From: Campylobacterales bacterium
GTDB lineage: Bacteria; Campylobacterota; Campylobacteria; Campylobacterales; QNZT01
Assembly: GCA_027080605.1 (NCBI GenBank)
Contig: JALWRO010000159.1
Coordinates: forward strand, 1 to 5,581
Direction: 5' to 3'
Length of the DNA stretch: 5,581 nucleotides
The translations under genes were made by a program, and so were the position numbers. A model generated the notes under the pieces. The model did no database searches. It had not been told where the DNA came from and saw nothing but the letters and a program-made list of their open reading frames with translations. Position 1 is the stretch's first letter. Every line of letters starts with the position of its first letter. This document shows, piece after piece, positions 1-5,457 of the stretch.

Positions 1-717
1 AACTACTACGATATTACGGCGATCAGTTTTGGTCTTTATCCGCTCATCAAAGATGAGTACGCTTTGCTGCGTACAGCGGTGAGTTTCGGAGAGGGCTACG
101 GACCCAAACTGATCAAACGCAAAGGCACCAGACTCAAAAGAAACTTTAAAGTTGCGCTCAGTGGCAAATACACGACCAATGCGCTGCTGTTTCGCATGTA
201 CTATCCCGATGCGAGGATTGTCTATAAAAACTTTCTGGAGATCGAAGAAGCGGTTAAAAGCGGAGAAGTCGATGCCGGAGTGCTTATTCATGAAAGCATA
301 CTGACGTTTGACGATACACTGGAAGTGGAAAAAGAGCTATGGGATATCTGGCAGGAGCTTAGCGGCGGTGATCTGCCGTTACCGCTGGGTGGCATGGCGC
401 TGCGACGGTCGATTCCCATTACCAGAGCGATCGAGTATGAAGAGGTATTGACCAAAGCGGTAGAAGTCGCGCACAAAAACAGAAAAGTGCTCTCACAAAT
501 GCTGCTACAAAGAGGGTTGATCCGCGTCGATGCTGAAAAACTGGACAAGTATCTCGATCTCTACGCCAATGACCAGTCCATTACCATGAGCGACCAACAG
601 CTCGATGCCATCGACAAACTCTTTGCACTTGGCTATGAATACGGCTATTATCCCGCACCGCTGAAAGTCAGAGAGTCTCTGATACCGGTAGAGTACAGGG
701 ATTTTCGGTTCGCCTAA
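1..717 (+). CDS. mqnD: 1,4-dihydroxy-6-naphthoate synthase (MqnD), 5' end missing
   Basis: The reading frame is open from the first base to TAA at 715-717, giving 238 visible residues; family members are usually about 280, so roughly the first 40 residues lie outside the window. MqnD releases 1,4-dihydroxy-6-naphthoate from cyclic dehypoxanthinyl futalosine in the futalosine route to menaquinone, in the cytoplasm. Family marks are YDITAISF near the visible start, SFGEGYGP at about residues 28-35, the DAGVLIHES stretch with His97 (codon 289-291), the position proposed as catalytic in Thermus MqnD, and LPLPLGG followed by RR at about 124-135. These fit MqnD better than the related chorismate dehydratase MqnA. 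A TTG at 64 could be taken as a start, but homology continues upstream of it, so it is internal. The gene converges on lutC and the two stop codons overlap. The family call is fairly sure; the missing start cannot be judged. Confidence 0.88.
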   Translation, partial: NYYDITAISFGLYPLIKDEYALLRTAVSFGEGYGPKLIKRKGTRLKRNFKVALSGKYTTNALLFRMYYPDARIVYKNFLEIEEAVKSGEVDAGVLIHESILTFDDTLEVEKELWDIWQELSGGDLPLPLGGMALRRSIPITRAIEYEEVLTKAVEVAHKNRKVLSQMLLQRGLIRVDAEKLDKYLDLYANDQSITMSDQQLDAIDKLFALGYEYGYYPAPLKVRESLIPVEYRDFRFA

Positions 718-1301
718 ACCAGCACCACATACAAACTTTTGGGACCATGCGCCCCGATCACCAGTGCCTGTTCAATATCCGCCGTTTTAGAAGGACCGGA
801 GATAAACGTACCAAACCCGCTTTGTGAGAGATCGATCCTCTCATACGCCTGATGCATGTTATCTACAATTTCCGCTTTGGGCAAAACGATGACAATATGC
901 CGGGCGATGAAATATAAAGCACGGTGTCTGTTGTGATCATTCTCTATCCATATCGCACCGTTTTCCGCGACACCGAAAACCCCTTCAAAAATAGCCAGAT
1001 CGAGATCTTTGAGTTCATGAGGATCTTGAACCGCGTCCAAATCGACATTTGCCAAAGTATCGTTCTTCATGAGAGAGGCTATTGTTTTTGCATGGGGATA
1101 TTTTCCCCGTATCACACCGGCGATATCCTCTTTGTCACATTCGACAAAAAGAGCACCGACATCCGACAGGCGTGACTGAAACACTTTGACTTTATCTTCG
1201 TAGGTCGTACCGAAACGGGAAGTGTCAGGGAGCGAGGGAGGGGTGCCTCTCTTTTGGGTGCGGATATTTTTCAGGATTGCTTCTCTACTGCTTTTTGGCA
1301 T
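714..1301 (-). CDS. lutC: Lactate utilization protein LutC (LUD domain)
   Basis: This 195-residue protein is the third subunit of the LutABC (LldEFG) L-lactate oxidation system. The LUD/YkgG domain is shown by FEGVFGVAENGAIW (about residues 105-118) and by the C-terminal block FISGPSKTADIE (166-177) followed by GAHGPKSLYVVLV (183-195). It has no iron-sulfur cysteine motif, as expected for LutC; its exact biochemical role in the complex is not settled. The start is the ATG at 1301-1299, where MPKSSREAIL begins the usual family N-terminus and an AAGGA box lies 5 nt upstream. The frame stays open to an ATG at 1442, but that extra part is a shadow of lutB. The gene begins 17 nt inside the end of lutB, so translation is probably coupled. 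It ends in TAG overlapping the mqnD TAA. At 195 residues it is shorter than Bacillus LutC (about 240). Confidence 0.88.
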   Translation of the reverse strand: MPKSSREAILKNIRTQKRGTPPSLPDTSRFGTTYEDKVKVFQSRLSDVGALFVECDKEDIAGVIRGKYPHAKTIASLMKNDTLANVDLDAVQDPHELKDLDLAIFEGVFGVAENGAIWIENDHNRHRALYFIARHIVIVLPKAEIVDNMHQAYERIDLSQSGFGTFISGPSKTADIEQALVIGAHGPKSLYVVLV

Positions 1302-2658
1302 TTCGTTCCTTTTTGTACAACGCTTTAAAACTCTGCCTGGGGAAATCGGGCATCTGTCGGTATCTGCCCCAGACATTTTTTTCATGATAGAGTAGGGATT
1401 TGGGTAGTCTGGGTGCGATGGTGCGCACAGTTTTACCGACAAGAGTAAAGAGCATGGGGTGTTGCATGAGTCTGGCGATCCACTTCATGAAACGCTTTTT
1501 CTCTTTGAAAACATCTCTTTTCATAATCTCCTGCCGATGCCGGTAGAGTTGGTGGTCGAGGTCAATCTTTACCGGGCAGACATTGCGACATGAACCGCAA
1601 AGGGTACAGGCAAAGGGGAGGTCGTTGTAGCGGTCAGGCTGTTTCAGCGGTGCGAGTATGGAGCCGATGGGTCCGGGGATGACAAAACGGTAGGCGTGCC
1701 CGCCGCTTCGTCGGTATGTCGGGCAGGTATTCATACACGCTCCGCACCGTATGCAGTGCAAAGAACGTGCAAAATCCTCTTCGTGCAAAATCGCACTTCT
1801 GCCGTTATCGACAATCACCACGTGCATCTGTGTACCTTCACGGGGTTTGCGAAAGTGCGAGGTATAGGTCGTGACCGGTTGCCCCGTCGCACTGCGTGCC
1901 AGAAGTCTTGTAAATACCCCCAGATCACGCATACGCGGAATGATCTTTTCGATCCCCATACAGGCGATATGCACTTTCGCCAGTGAGACACCCATATCGG
2001 CATTGCCCTCATTGGTACAGACTACCACCGCACCGGTTTCACTCACGGCAAAATTGACACCTGTAATCGCCGCATCGGCACTGAGAAATTTTTGACGCAG
2101 ATGTTCCCGTGCCACACCCGTCAGATAGGTCGGGTCGCTGTTGTGCTCCTCGCTATGCAAGTGTTCATGAAAGATCGCCGAGACATCCTCTTTTTTCAGA
2201 TGAATCGCAGGCAAAACGATATGCGAAGGGGCATCGCCTTTCAGCTGGATGATCCGCTCCCCGAGATCGGTATCGGTCACTTCGATACCCCTTCGCTCCA
2301 GATACGGATTGAGACCGCACTCTTCAGTCAGCATCGATTTGCTCTTGACAACCTTTTTTGCACCGTTTTTTGCAAGTATTTCATACACGATACGGTTATG
2401 TTCTTCGGCATCTTTCGCCCAGTGCACCGCCACACCGTTTTTCCGCGCCTCTTTTTCAAACGTTTCGAGATAGTGGTCGAGATTTTCCATCGTGTGGGCT
2501 TTGATCTGAGAAGCGAGTGCTCTTAACTCCTCCCACTCCGGCACTGCTTTTGCGGCATTGTCCCTTTTTTGCCTTACATACCAGAGCGCCCGGTCGTGCC
2601 AGTGCATCCGCTCGCTGTCTTTGACAAATTCTGCCGAAAGGGTTGCATGGTTTTTCAT
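1285..2658 (-). CDS. lutB: Iron-sulfur lactate oxidation protein LutB
   Basis: This 457-residue protein is the electron-transferring iron-sulfur subunit of LutABC, which oxidises L-lactate to pyruvate. Residues about 10-300 form the LUD-type domain, with the family N-terminus EFVKDSERMHWHD and WYVRQKRD (about 10-33), AITGVNFAVSETGA (197-210) and CTNEGNADM (214-222). Two ferredoxin-like [4Fe-4S] motifs follow: CIRCGACMNTCP with Cys302, 305, 308 and 312, and CTLCGSCRNVCP with Cys351, 354, 357 and 361. All eight ligands are present. The basic C-terminus (about 380-457) is the usual LutB tail. No signal peptide or membrane span is seen, so it is cytoplasmic or peripheral. The start at 2658 is chosen because a GGGAGAAGG box precedes it and its ATG overlaps the lutA stop as ATGA; a longer frame to 2748 only shadows lutA. 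The end overlaps lutC by 17 nt. Confidence 0.93.
   Translation of the reverse strand: MKNHATLSAEFVKDSERMHWHDRALWYVRQKRDNAAKAVPEWEELRALASQIKAHTMENLDHYLETFEKEARKNGVAVHWAKDAEEHNRIVYEILAKNGAKKVVKSKSMLTEECGLNPYLERRGIEVTDTDLGERIIQLKGDAPSHIVLPAIHLKKEDVSAIFHEHLHSEEHNSDPTYLTGVAREHLRQKFLSADAAITGVNFAVSETGAVVVCTNEGNADMGVSLAKVHIACMGIEKIIPRMRDLGVFTRLLARSATGQPVTTYTSHFRKPREGTQMHVVIVDNGRSAILHEEDFARSLHCIRCGACMNTCPTYRRSGGHAYRFVIPGPIGSILAPLKQPDRYNDLPFACTLCGSCRNVCPVKIDLDHQLYRHRQEIMKRDVFKEKKRFMKWIARLMQHPMLFTLVGKTVRTIAPRLPKSLLYHEKNVWGRYRQMPDFPRQSFKALYKKERNAKKQ
1306..1311 (-). promoter_or_regulatory. Ribosome binding site of lutC
   Basis: On the minus strand the bases read AAGGAA, 4-5 nt before the ATG at 1301-1299. 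The site lies within the last codons of lutB and decides the lutC start against the longer frame beginning at 1442. Confidence 0.6.
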
Positions 2659-3401
2659 ACGCCTTCTCCCGCCAGGATTTGGGTAATGTGCATCACTTTC
2701 AACCTTTGCCCATTTTTTTGGATCAGTCCATCCATATGCATCAGACACGACATATCCGCTCCCGTCATCACCTCCGCACCGCTGCTAAGATGGTCGGTGA
2801 TCCTGTCGTTACCCATCGCCGCGGAGAGTTCGGGTTCTGTCACACTGAAAGTCCCGCCAAACCCGCAACACTCATCATCCCGGTTCAGTTCGACGATTGT
2901 CACATCATCGACCATAGAGAGCAGGTTGTTGATTTTGGAAAAGTGGGGAATCTGCAACTCACTCGCACTTGCAAGATTCAACCCCCTTTGCCCGTGACAG
3001 GAGTTATGCACCCCGACACGGTACGGAAAAGAGACATTGAACGTTTCAGGCTTGATCACATCGTGCAAAAATTCACACACTTCATAGATACTGCTTTTGA
3101 CCTTCGCAAAGCCTTCATGAGCATCGTCAAAAAACGCTCCGTAATGCTCCTTCACCATCACCACACAACTGGCACTCGGTGCGACGATATAGTCGAAGTG
3201 TTGAAAAATATCCACAAACCGATACGCCAGAGCCTGCACATCACTTTCACAACCGCTGTTGGCAAAAGGCTGCCCGCAACAGGTCTGTGAAAGCGGATAC
3301 GTCACATCGAGCCCCAGATTTTCAAGCAAGCGCAACGTTGCCATCCCGACCTGCGGATAGAGTTCATTGACGAAACAGGGAATGAACAAACCGATCTTCA
3401 T
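2655..3401 (-). CDS. lutA: (Fe-S)-binding lactate oxidation protein LutA
   Basis: This 248-residue protein is the first subunit of the LutABC L-lactate oxidation system. It has two cysteine-rich CCG domains, as in heterodisulfide reductase HdrB and glycolate oxidase GlcF. The first holds PCFVNELYP (8-16) and CCGQP (41-45); the second holds HNSCHGQRG (132-140) and ECCGFGGTFSV (177-187), with a further Cys219 near the end. Each domain is expected to bind an iron-sulfur cluster. The length matches the family (about 240). The start ATG at 3401-3399 gives the typical MKIGLFIPC beginning and has AAGGA (3410-3414) 8 nt upstream. It is the first gene of lutABC, with lutB overlapping its stop. No lactate permease gene lies upstream of it here; the next gene is a divergent antitoxin. 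LutA is named from the complete three-gene set as well as from the protein itself. Confidence 0.93.
   Translation of the reverse strand: MKIGLFIPCFVNELYPQVGMATLRLLENLGLDVTYPLSQTCCGQPFANSGCESDVQALAYRFVDIFQHFDYIVAPSASCVVMVKEHYGAFFDDAHEGFAKVKSSIYEVCEFLHDVIKPETFNVSFPYRVGVHNSCHGQRGLNLASASELQIPHFSKINNLLSMVDDVTIVELNRDDECCGFGGTFSVTEPELSAAMGNDRITDHLSSGAEVMTGADMSCLMHMDGLIQKNGQRLKVMHITQILAGEGV
2662..2670 (-). promoter_or_regulatory. Ribosome binding site of lutB
   Basis: The minus strand reads GGGAGAAGG inside the end of lutA, with its GGGAG part about 7 nt from the lutB ATG (2658-2656). Together with the ATGA overlap of the lutA stop and lutB start it supports this start and translational coupling. 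Confidence 0.65.
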
Positions 3402-3429
3402 GAAGATAATCCTTGTTTGATATGGTGTA

Positions 3430-3438
3430 ATTTTAGCA
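3430..3438 (-). promoter_or_regulatory. Candidate extended -10 promoter for lutABC
   Basis: The minus strand reads TGCTAAAAT, which matches an extended -10 (TGn followed by TAAAAT), about 28 nt upstream of the lutA start. No good -35 hexamer is present, but T-rich patches precede it, a pattern described for Campylobacter sigma-70 promoters. The untranslated leader would be about 20 nt. This is an inference from position and sequence only; a TATATA stretch at 3444-3450 is an alternative. Confidence 0.35.
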
Positions 3439-3520
3439 GATTGTTATATAAAGAAATGGATAAAGCATGATAGTGAAGTCCTTATACTAGCTACAAAACA
3501 ATGATGGTCTATTAAACCTT

Positions 3521-3538
3521 ACTTGACCAACTTGACCA
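3521..3538 (+). repeat. Two perfect 9-bp tandem copies over the -35 box
   Basis: ACTTGACCA occurs twice back to back (3521-3529 and 3530-3538). The first copy contains the -35 hexamer of the antitoxin promoter and the second fills the spacer. The core TGGTC/GACCA also occurs inverted at 3505-3509 and at the antitoxin start (3586-3590). The repeat could be an operator for the antitoxin or toxin-antitoxin complex, by analogy with other Phd-type systems; this is inferred from its position. Confidence 0.5.
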
Positions 3539-3552
3539 TATTGTGTTATAAT
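3523..3552 (+). promoter_or_regulatory. Sigma-70 promoter of the toxin-antitoxin operon
   Basis: TTGACC at 3523-3528 is followed after 18 nt by TATAAT at 3547-3552, a perfect -10 preceded by TGT, which also makes it an extended -10. The antitoxin start follows 33 nt after the -10 box. This is the most consensus-like promoter in the window. A second TTGACC at 3532-3537 is too close to the -10 (9 nt) to act as -35 and is part of the tandem repeat. Start points were not measured. Confidence 0.7.
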
Positions 3553-3564
3553 TGCTTCACAATA
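3539..3564. promoter_or_regulatory. Inverted repeat around the -10 box, probable operator
   Basis: TATTGTG (3539-3545) and CACAATA (3558-3564) form perfect 7-bp arms around a 12-nt spacer that holds the TATAAT box. Phd/YefM antitoxins bind palindromes overlapping their own promoters, so this is the natural candidate for autorepression. A role as an RNA hairpin is less likely because most of it lies upstream of or at the expected transcription start. Confidence 0.5.
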
Positions 3565-3584
3565 ACAAATGAAAGGTATGAAAG

Positions 3585-3818
3585 ATGGTCGTCAATATTT
3601 CTGAAGCCAAAACAAATCTTTCCAAATTGATTGATATGGTTTATCATGGTGAAAAGGTTACCATTGCCAAGAACAATATACCGATCGCTGATCTTGTACT
3701 GCATAAACAGGAGGGGAAAAGAAAACTTGGACTTCTCAAAGGGAAGTTGACCGTTCCGGATGATATGATGGAGGAAGATGAAGCAATCAATGCAATGTTT
3801 TACGGGGACGATCTATGA
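3585..3818 (+). CDS. Phd/YefM-family antitoxin
   Basis: A 77-residue protein with the compact N-terminal Phd/YefM fold: VNISEAKTNLSKLID (3-17), then GEKVTIAKNNIPIADL (22-37), the strand-turn-strand that forms the antitoxin dimer and carries DNA binding. The acidic tail (about 55-77, with LKGKLTVPDD before MEEDEA) is the expected toxin-binding part, unfolded when free. It should neutralise the VapC-like toxin encoded next and repress its own promoter. GAAAGG (3571-3576) lies 8 nt before the ATG. Its stop overlaps the toxin start as ATGA, typical of type II pairs and favouring coupled synthesis. The sequence is AT-rich compared with lut and the phosphatase gene; the first 60 bases are about 30% G+C against about 52% near the start of the phosphatase. 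The family call is firm; target specificity is unknown. Confidence 0.87.
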   Translation: MVVNISEAKTNLSKLIDMVYHGEKVTIAKNNIPIADLVLHKQEGKRKLGLLKGKLTVPDDMMEEDEAINAMFYGDDL

Positions 3819-4186
3819 AGATTCTCATAGATACGCATATATTTTTATGGGCGATTGCCGAGCCGCATAAACTCTCTGAAAATCAGATTCGCGCACTTGA
3901 AACACGGGCAAATATCATATACGTCAGTGCTGTAACGGTGACAGAGTTGATGATCAAAGCTTCACTGGGTAAATTACAAATCGATTTTGATCCGGTTGCT
4001 ATTGCCAGAGAGAGTGGTTTTGAACTCCTCGATTTTTCAGCGGAAGATGCGTTGGCTTTGAAAAAGATGCCCTATTTTCACAAAGACCCTTTTGACAGGA
4101 TGCTGATTTCTCAGGCGATCAACAGAAAATATTATCTGATGAGCAACGACGGTAAATTTGGCAAATATGCCTGTAAACTGTTTTAA
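3815..4186 (+). CDS. vapC: VapC-family PIN-domain ribonuclease toxin
   Basis: A 123-residue single PIN-domain protein of normal length for the family. The metal-binding acidic residues are all present: Asp6 in ILIDTHIFLWA, Glu44 in VTVTELMIKAS, Asp94 in HKDPFDRMLISQA (Asp91 lies nearby), and Asp112 in SNDGKF. This suggests an active Mg-dependent endoribonuclease; known VapC toxins cut tRNA or rRNA, but the target here cannot be read from sequence. The H-x-DPFDRML pattern is typical of the PIN branch that pairs with Phd-like antitoxins rather than with AbrB-type VapB. Its ATG overlaps the antitoxin stop by 4 nt, so it depends on the same promoter and probably on coupled translation. The gene appears intact, with no frameshift. 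The HAD phosphatase gene starts 9 nt downstream. Confidence 0.88.
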   Translation: MKILIDTHIFLWAIAEPHKLSENQIRALETRANIIYVSAVTVTELMIKASLGKLQIDFDPVAIARESGFELLDFSAEDALALKKMPYFHKDPFDRMLISQAINRKYYLMSNDGKFGKYACKLF

Positions 4187-4195
4187 AACGACTTC

Positions 4196-5020
4196 ATGAA
4201 AAACCTCTACATCACCGACCTCGACAAAACACTGCTTCGCTCAAACCTCACCGTTTCCGGTTACAGTGTCAAAATCTGGAATACGCTTGCCGAACAAAAT
4301 ATCAAACTCACCGTTGCCACTGCCAGAAGCGCGCCGAAAACGCTGGCGCTTTTGAAAGATTTGAAACTGCACCATCCGCTGATCGTTATGGACGGTGCGA
4401 TGATCATCTCGCCCGGGGGAGAGATACTGCTTTGCAAAGCGCTTCATGAAGCGATTACACAGGAGATTCTGGCGTGTGGCAGGAGGTTTGGTCTGGAACC
4501 GTTCGTGATCGGACTCGATGCAGAGGGTACAGAGCGTTTTCGATACGGTAAAACGAACCAACTGCAGCAAACCCTGCTTCATGAATATCGCAACGACAAA
4601 CGCTTGCAACACGACTCTTCTCTCAACGCACTGCATGAAAATGTCAAGATCGTCTATATCGATCAAAAAGAGCCGCTGGATGCGTTGTACGAAGTATTAC
4701 ATGAAGCGTTTGGTGATACGATCGAGATCAAATTTTCCAAAGACCCCTATATCGACGGATACTTTCTGACCGTACTCCACCCGCACGGCGACAAAGCCCA
4801 CGCGTTGCAAAAACTGCTCGAAATGGGGTATGACGATTTGCAAATCACCGCCTTTGGAGACAGTCACAACGACATCGGGATGTTTGAGATCGCACACCGA
4901 AAAATCGCCGTTGCCAACGCAGTGGAAGAGCTCAAAGCAGTCGCAACCGACGTACTGCCCCATACCAACGATGAAGACGGTGTGGCGAGATATTTACAGG
5001 AGCGATATGAGTTGCAGTAA
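4196..5020 (+). CDS. HAD-superfamily hydrolase, Cof-type (subclass IIB)
   Basis: A 274-residue protein with the full set of HAD motifs: motif I TDLDKTLL with nucleophile Asp8 and Asp10, motif II TVATAR with Thr42, motif III Lys200 in HGDKAHAL, and motif IV FGDSHNDIGMFE with Asp222 and Asp226. The region between motifs II and III (about 83-195) is the large C2 cap of Cof/YbiV-type enzymes, and VMDGAMI (64-70) is also typical. Such proteins are cytoplasmic Mg-dependent phosphatases acting on sugar phosphates, flavin or pyridoxal phosphates; the substrate cannot be told. The ATG at 4196 gives the standard start MKNLYITDLD, yet no Shine-Dalgarno box precedes it (bases read AAACGACTTC). It begins 9 nt after vapC, so co-transcription and re-initiation are possible. 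No hairpin terminator follows its stop. Confidence 0.85.
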   Translation: MKNLYITDLDKTLLRSNLTVSGYSVKIWNTLAEQNIKLTVATARSAPKTLALLKDLKLHHPLIVMDGAMIISPGGEILLCKALHEAITQEILACGRRFGLEPFVIGLDAEGTERFRYGKTNQLQQTLLHEYRNDKRLQHDSSLNALHENVKIVYIDQKEPLDALYEVLHEAFGDTIEIKFSKDPYIDGYFLTVLHPHGDKAHALQKLLEMGYDDLQITAFGDSHNDIGMFEIAHRKIAVANAVEELKAVATDVLPHTNDEDGVARYLQERYELQ

Positions 5021-5043
5021 TATCTTTTCAAGAGCATGTGTAG

Positions 5044-5049
5044 TACAAT
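5044..5049 (+). promoter_or_regulatory. Weak -10 candidate before the microprotein gene and fliQ
   Basis: TACAAT lies 35 nt before the microprotein start in the 63-nt gap after the phosphatase gene, downstream of a T-rich patch (5021-5029). No -35 hexamer is found at a usual spacing. No hairpin is seen in the gap either, so readthrough from the phosphatase gene is an equal possibility. Confidence 0.2.
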
Positions 5050-5083
5050 GAAAACAAAAGGGTAAAAGTTTAAAGGATTTATA

Positions 5084-5176
5084 ATGGAAATAATGTTCGC
5101 AGGGGTCTTTGTTTTTGTTGTAGCGATTTTGATGTATAGTGCCTGGAAAGCAACCCGTATCAATACGGAAAAATAA
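5084..5176 (+). CDS. 30-residue single-span membrane microprotein
   Basis: An ATG at 5084 opens a 30-codon frame ending in TAA at 5174-5176. AAAGGA (5072-5077) lies 6 nt upstream, an ideal site. The product has a short start (MEIM), a hydrophobic run at about residues 4-20 (FAGVFVFVVAILMYSA) long enough for one membrane span, then a polar, basic tail (WKATRINTEK) that by the positive-inside rule should stay in the cytoplasm. The stop is 14 nt before the fliQ ATG, so it probably shares the fliQ transcript. I do not recognise the family: it is not a clear CcoQ, CcoS, CcmD or KdpF. It could be a small subunit or regulator of a membrane complex, or unrelated to flagella. Support comes from the ribosome site, the clean transmembrane pattern and the tight packing, not from homology. 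Confidence 0.6.
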   Translation: MEIMFAGVFVFVVAILMYSAWKATRINTEK

Positions 5177-5190
5177 CCACAGGAGTCTGC

Positions 5191-5457
5191 ATGGAAGCAA
5201 AACTGATCGGTCTGGGTGTCGAGACTTTTAAACTGGCGCTCTATCTGTCTCTGCCGATGCTGATGGGTGGTTTGATTGCGGGGCTTTTGATCTCTATCTT
5301 TCAGGCGACGACGCAGATCAATGAAATGACGCTCTCTTTTGTACCGAAAATCCTGATTGTCGTGGGGATTATTGTCTTCATGATGCCGTGGATGATGAAT
5401 ATGATGATCGAGTTTACCACCAAACTACTCAATATGATTCCCTCTTTTATCTTCTGA
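5191..5457 (+). CDS. fliQ: Flagellar export apparatus protein FliQ
   Basis: An 88-residue inner-membrane protein of the FliP-FliQ-FliR export gate, which passes rod, hook and filament subunits through the flagellar type III system. Length is exactly that of the family. Two hydrophobic hairpin segments are seen at about residues 14-36 and 54-76, joined by the conserved loop FQATTQINEMTLSFVPK (37-53). The related type III secretion subunit (SctS) has the same fold, but the QATTQINE and FVPK motifs and the neighbouring murB fit flagellar FliQ. AGGAG (5181-5185) lies 5 nt before the ATG. The fliQ stop overlaps the murB start by one base (TGATG). fliP and fliR are not in the window, as is common in Campylobacterota, where flagellar genes are scattered. 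Confidence 0.93.
   Translation: MEAKLIGLGVETFKLALYLSLPMLMGGLIAGLLISIFQATTQINEMTLSFVPKILIVVGIIVFMMPWMMNMMIEFTTKLLNMIPSFIF

Larger units (their letters stand above)
287..4585. repeat. Dispersed palindromic octamer TTCATGAA, seven copies
   Basis: Perfect copies lie at 287-294, 1484-1491, 2164-2171, 3397-3404, 4193-4200, 4443-4450 and 4578-4585. Near matches TTCATGAG or TTCATGAT occur at about 1014, 1069, 1385, 3114 and 5368. About 0.1 copy is expected by chance in a window this size with even base use. Two copies overlap start codons (lutA and the HAD gene); the others lie inside coding regions, some encoding His-Glu. Function is unknown. Confidence 0.55.

Noticed and set aside
707..720. Possible shared terminator hairpin GGTT/AACC between mqnD and lutC
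   Set aside because: The stem is only 4 bp with a 6-nt loop, and there is no T-run on either strand.
1302..1442. N-terminal extension of lutC
   Set aside because: The extra 47 residues are an out-of-frame reading of lutB, and the start at 1301 has both a ribosome site and the family N-terminus.
2092..2526. A 144-codon open frame on the + strand
   Set aside because: It is antisense to the conserved LutB domain and its translation shows no family motif.
2659..2748. N-terminal extension of lutB
   Set aside because: The extra 30 residues overlap lutA coding sequence, and the ATG at 2658 has a strong ribosome site and an ATGA overlap with the lutA stop.
2643..3290. A 215-codon open frame on the + strand
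   Set aside because: It lies wholly opposite lutA and the lutA/lutB junction, has no ribosome site or recognisable domain, and the minus-strand protein is a clear LutA. It is a shadow frame.
4241..4666. A 141-codon open frame on the - strand
   Set aside because: It is antisense to the HAD phosphatase, which has all four catalytic motifs in frame; no ribosome site was seen.
5007..5051. A 14-codon frame (ATG at 5007) after an AGGAG box
   Set aside because: It overlaps the end of the HAD gene, the spacing is very short, and the peptide has no recognisable features.
4864..5200. Two overlapping minus-strand frames (99 and 68 codons) opposite the HAD end and the gap before fliQ
   Set aside because: No ribosome site or domain is seen, and the + strand microprotein frame with its AAAGGA box explains this stretch better.
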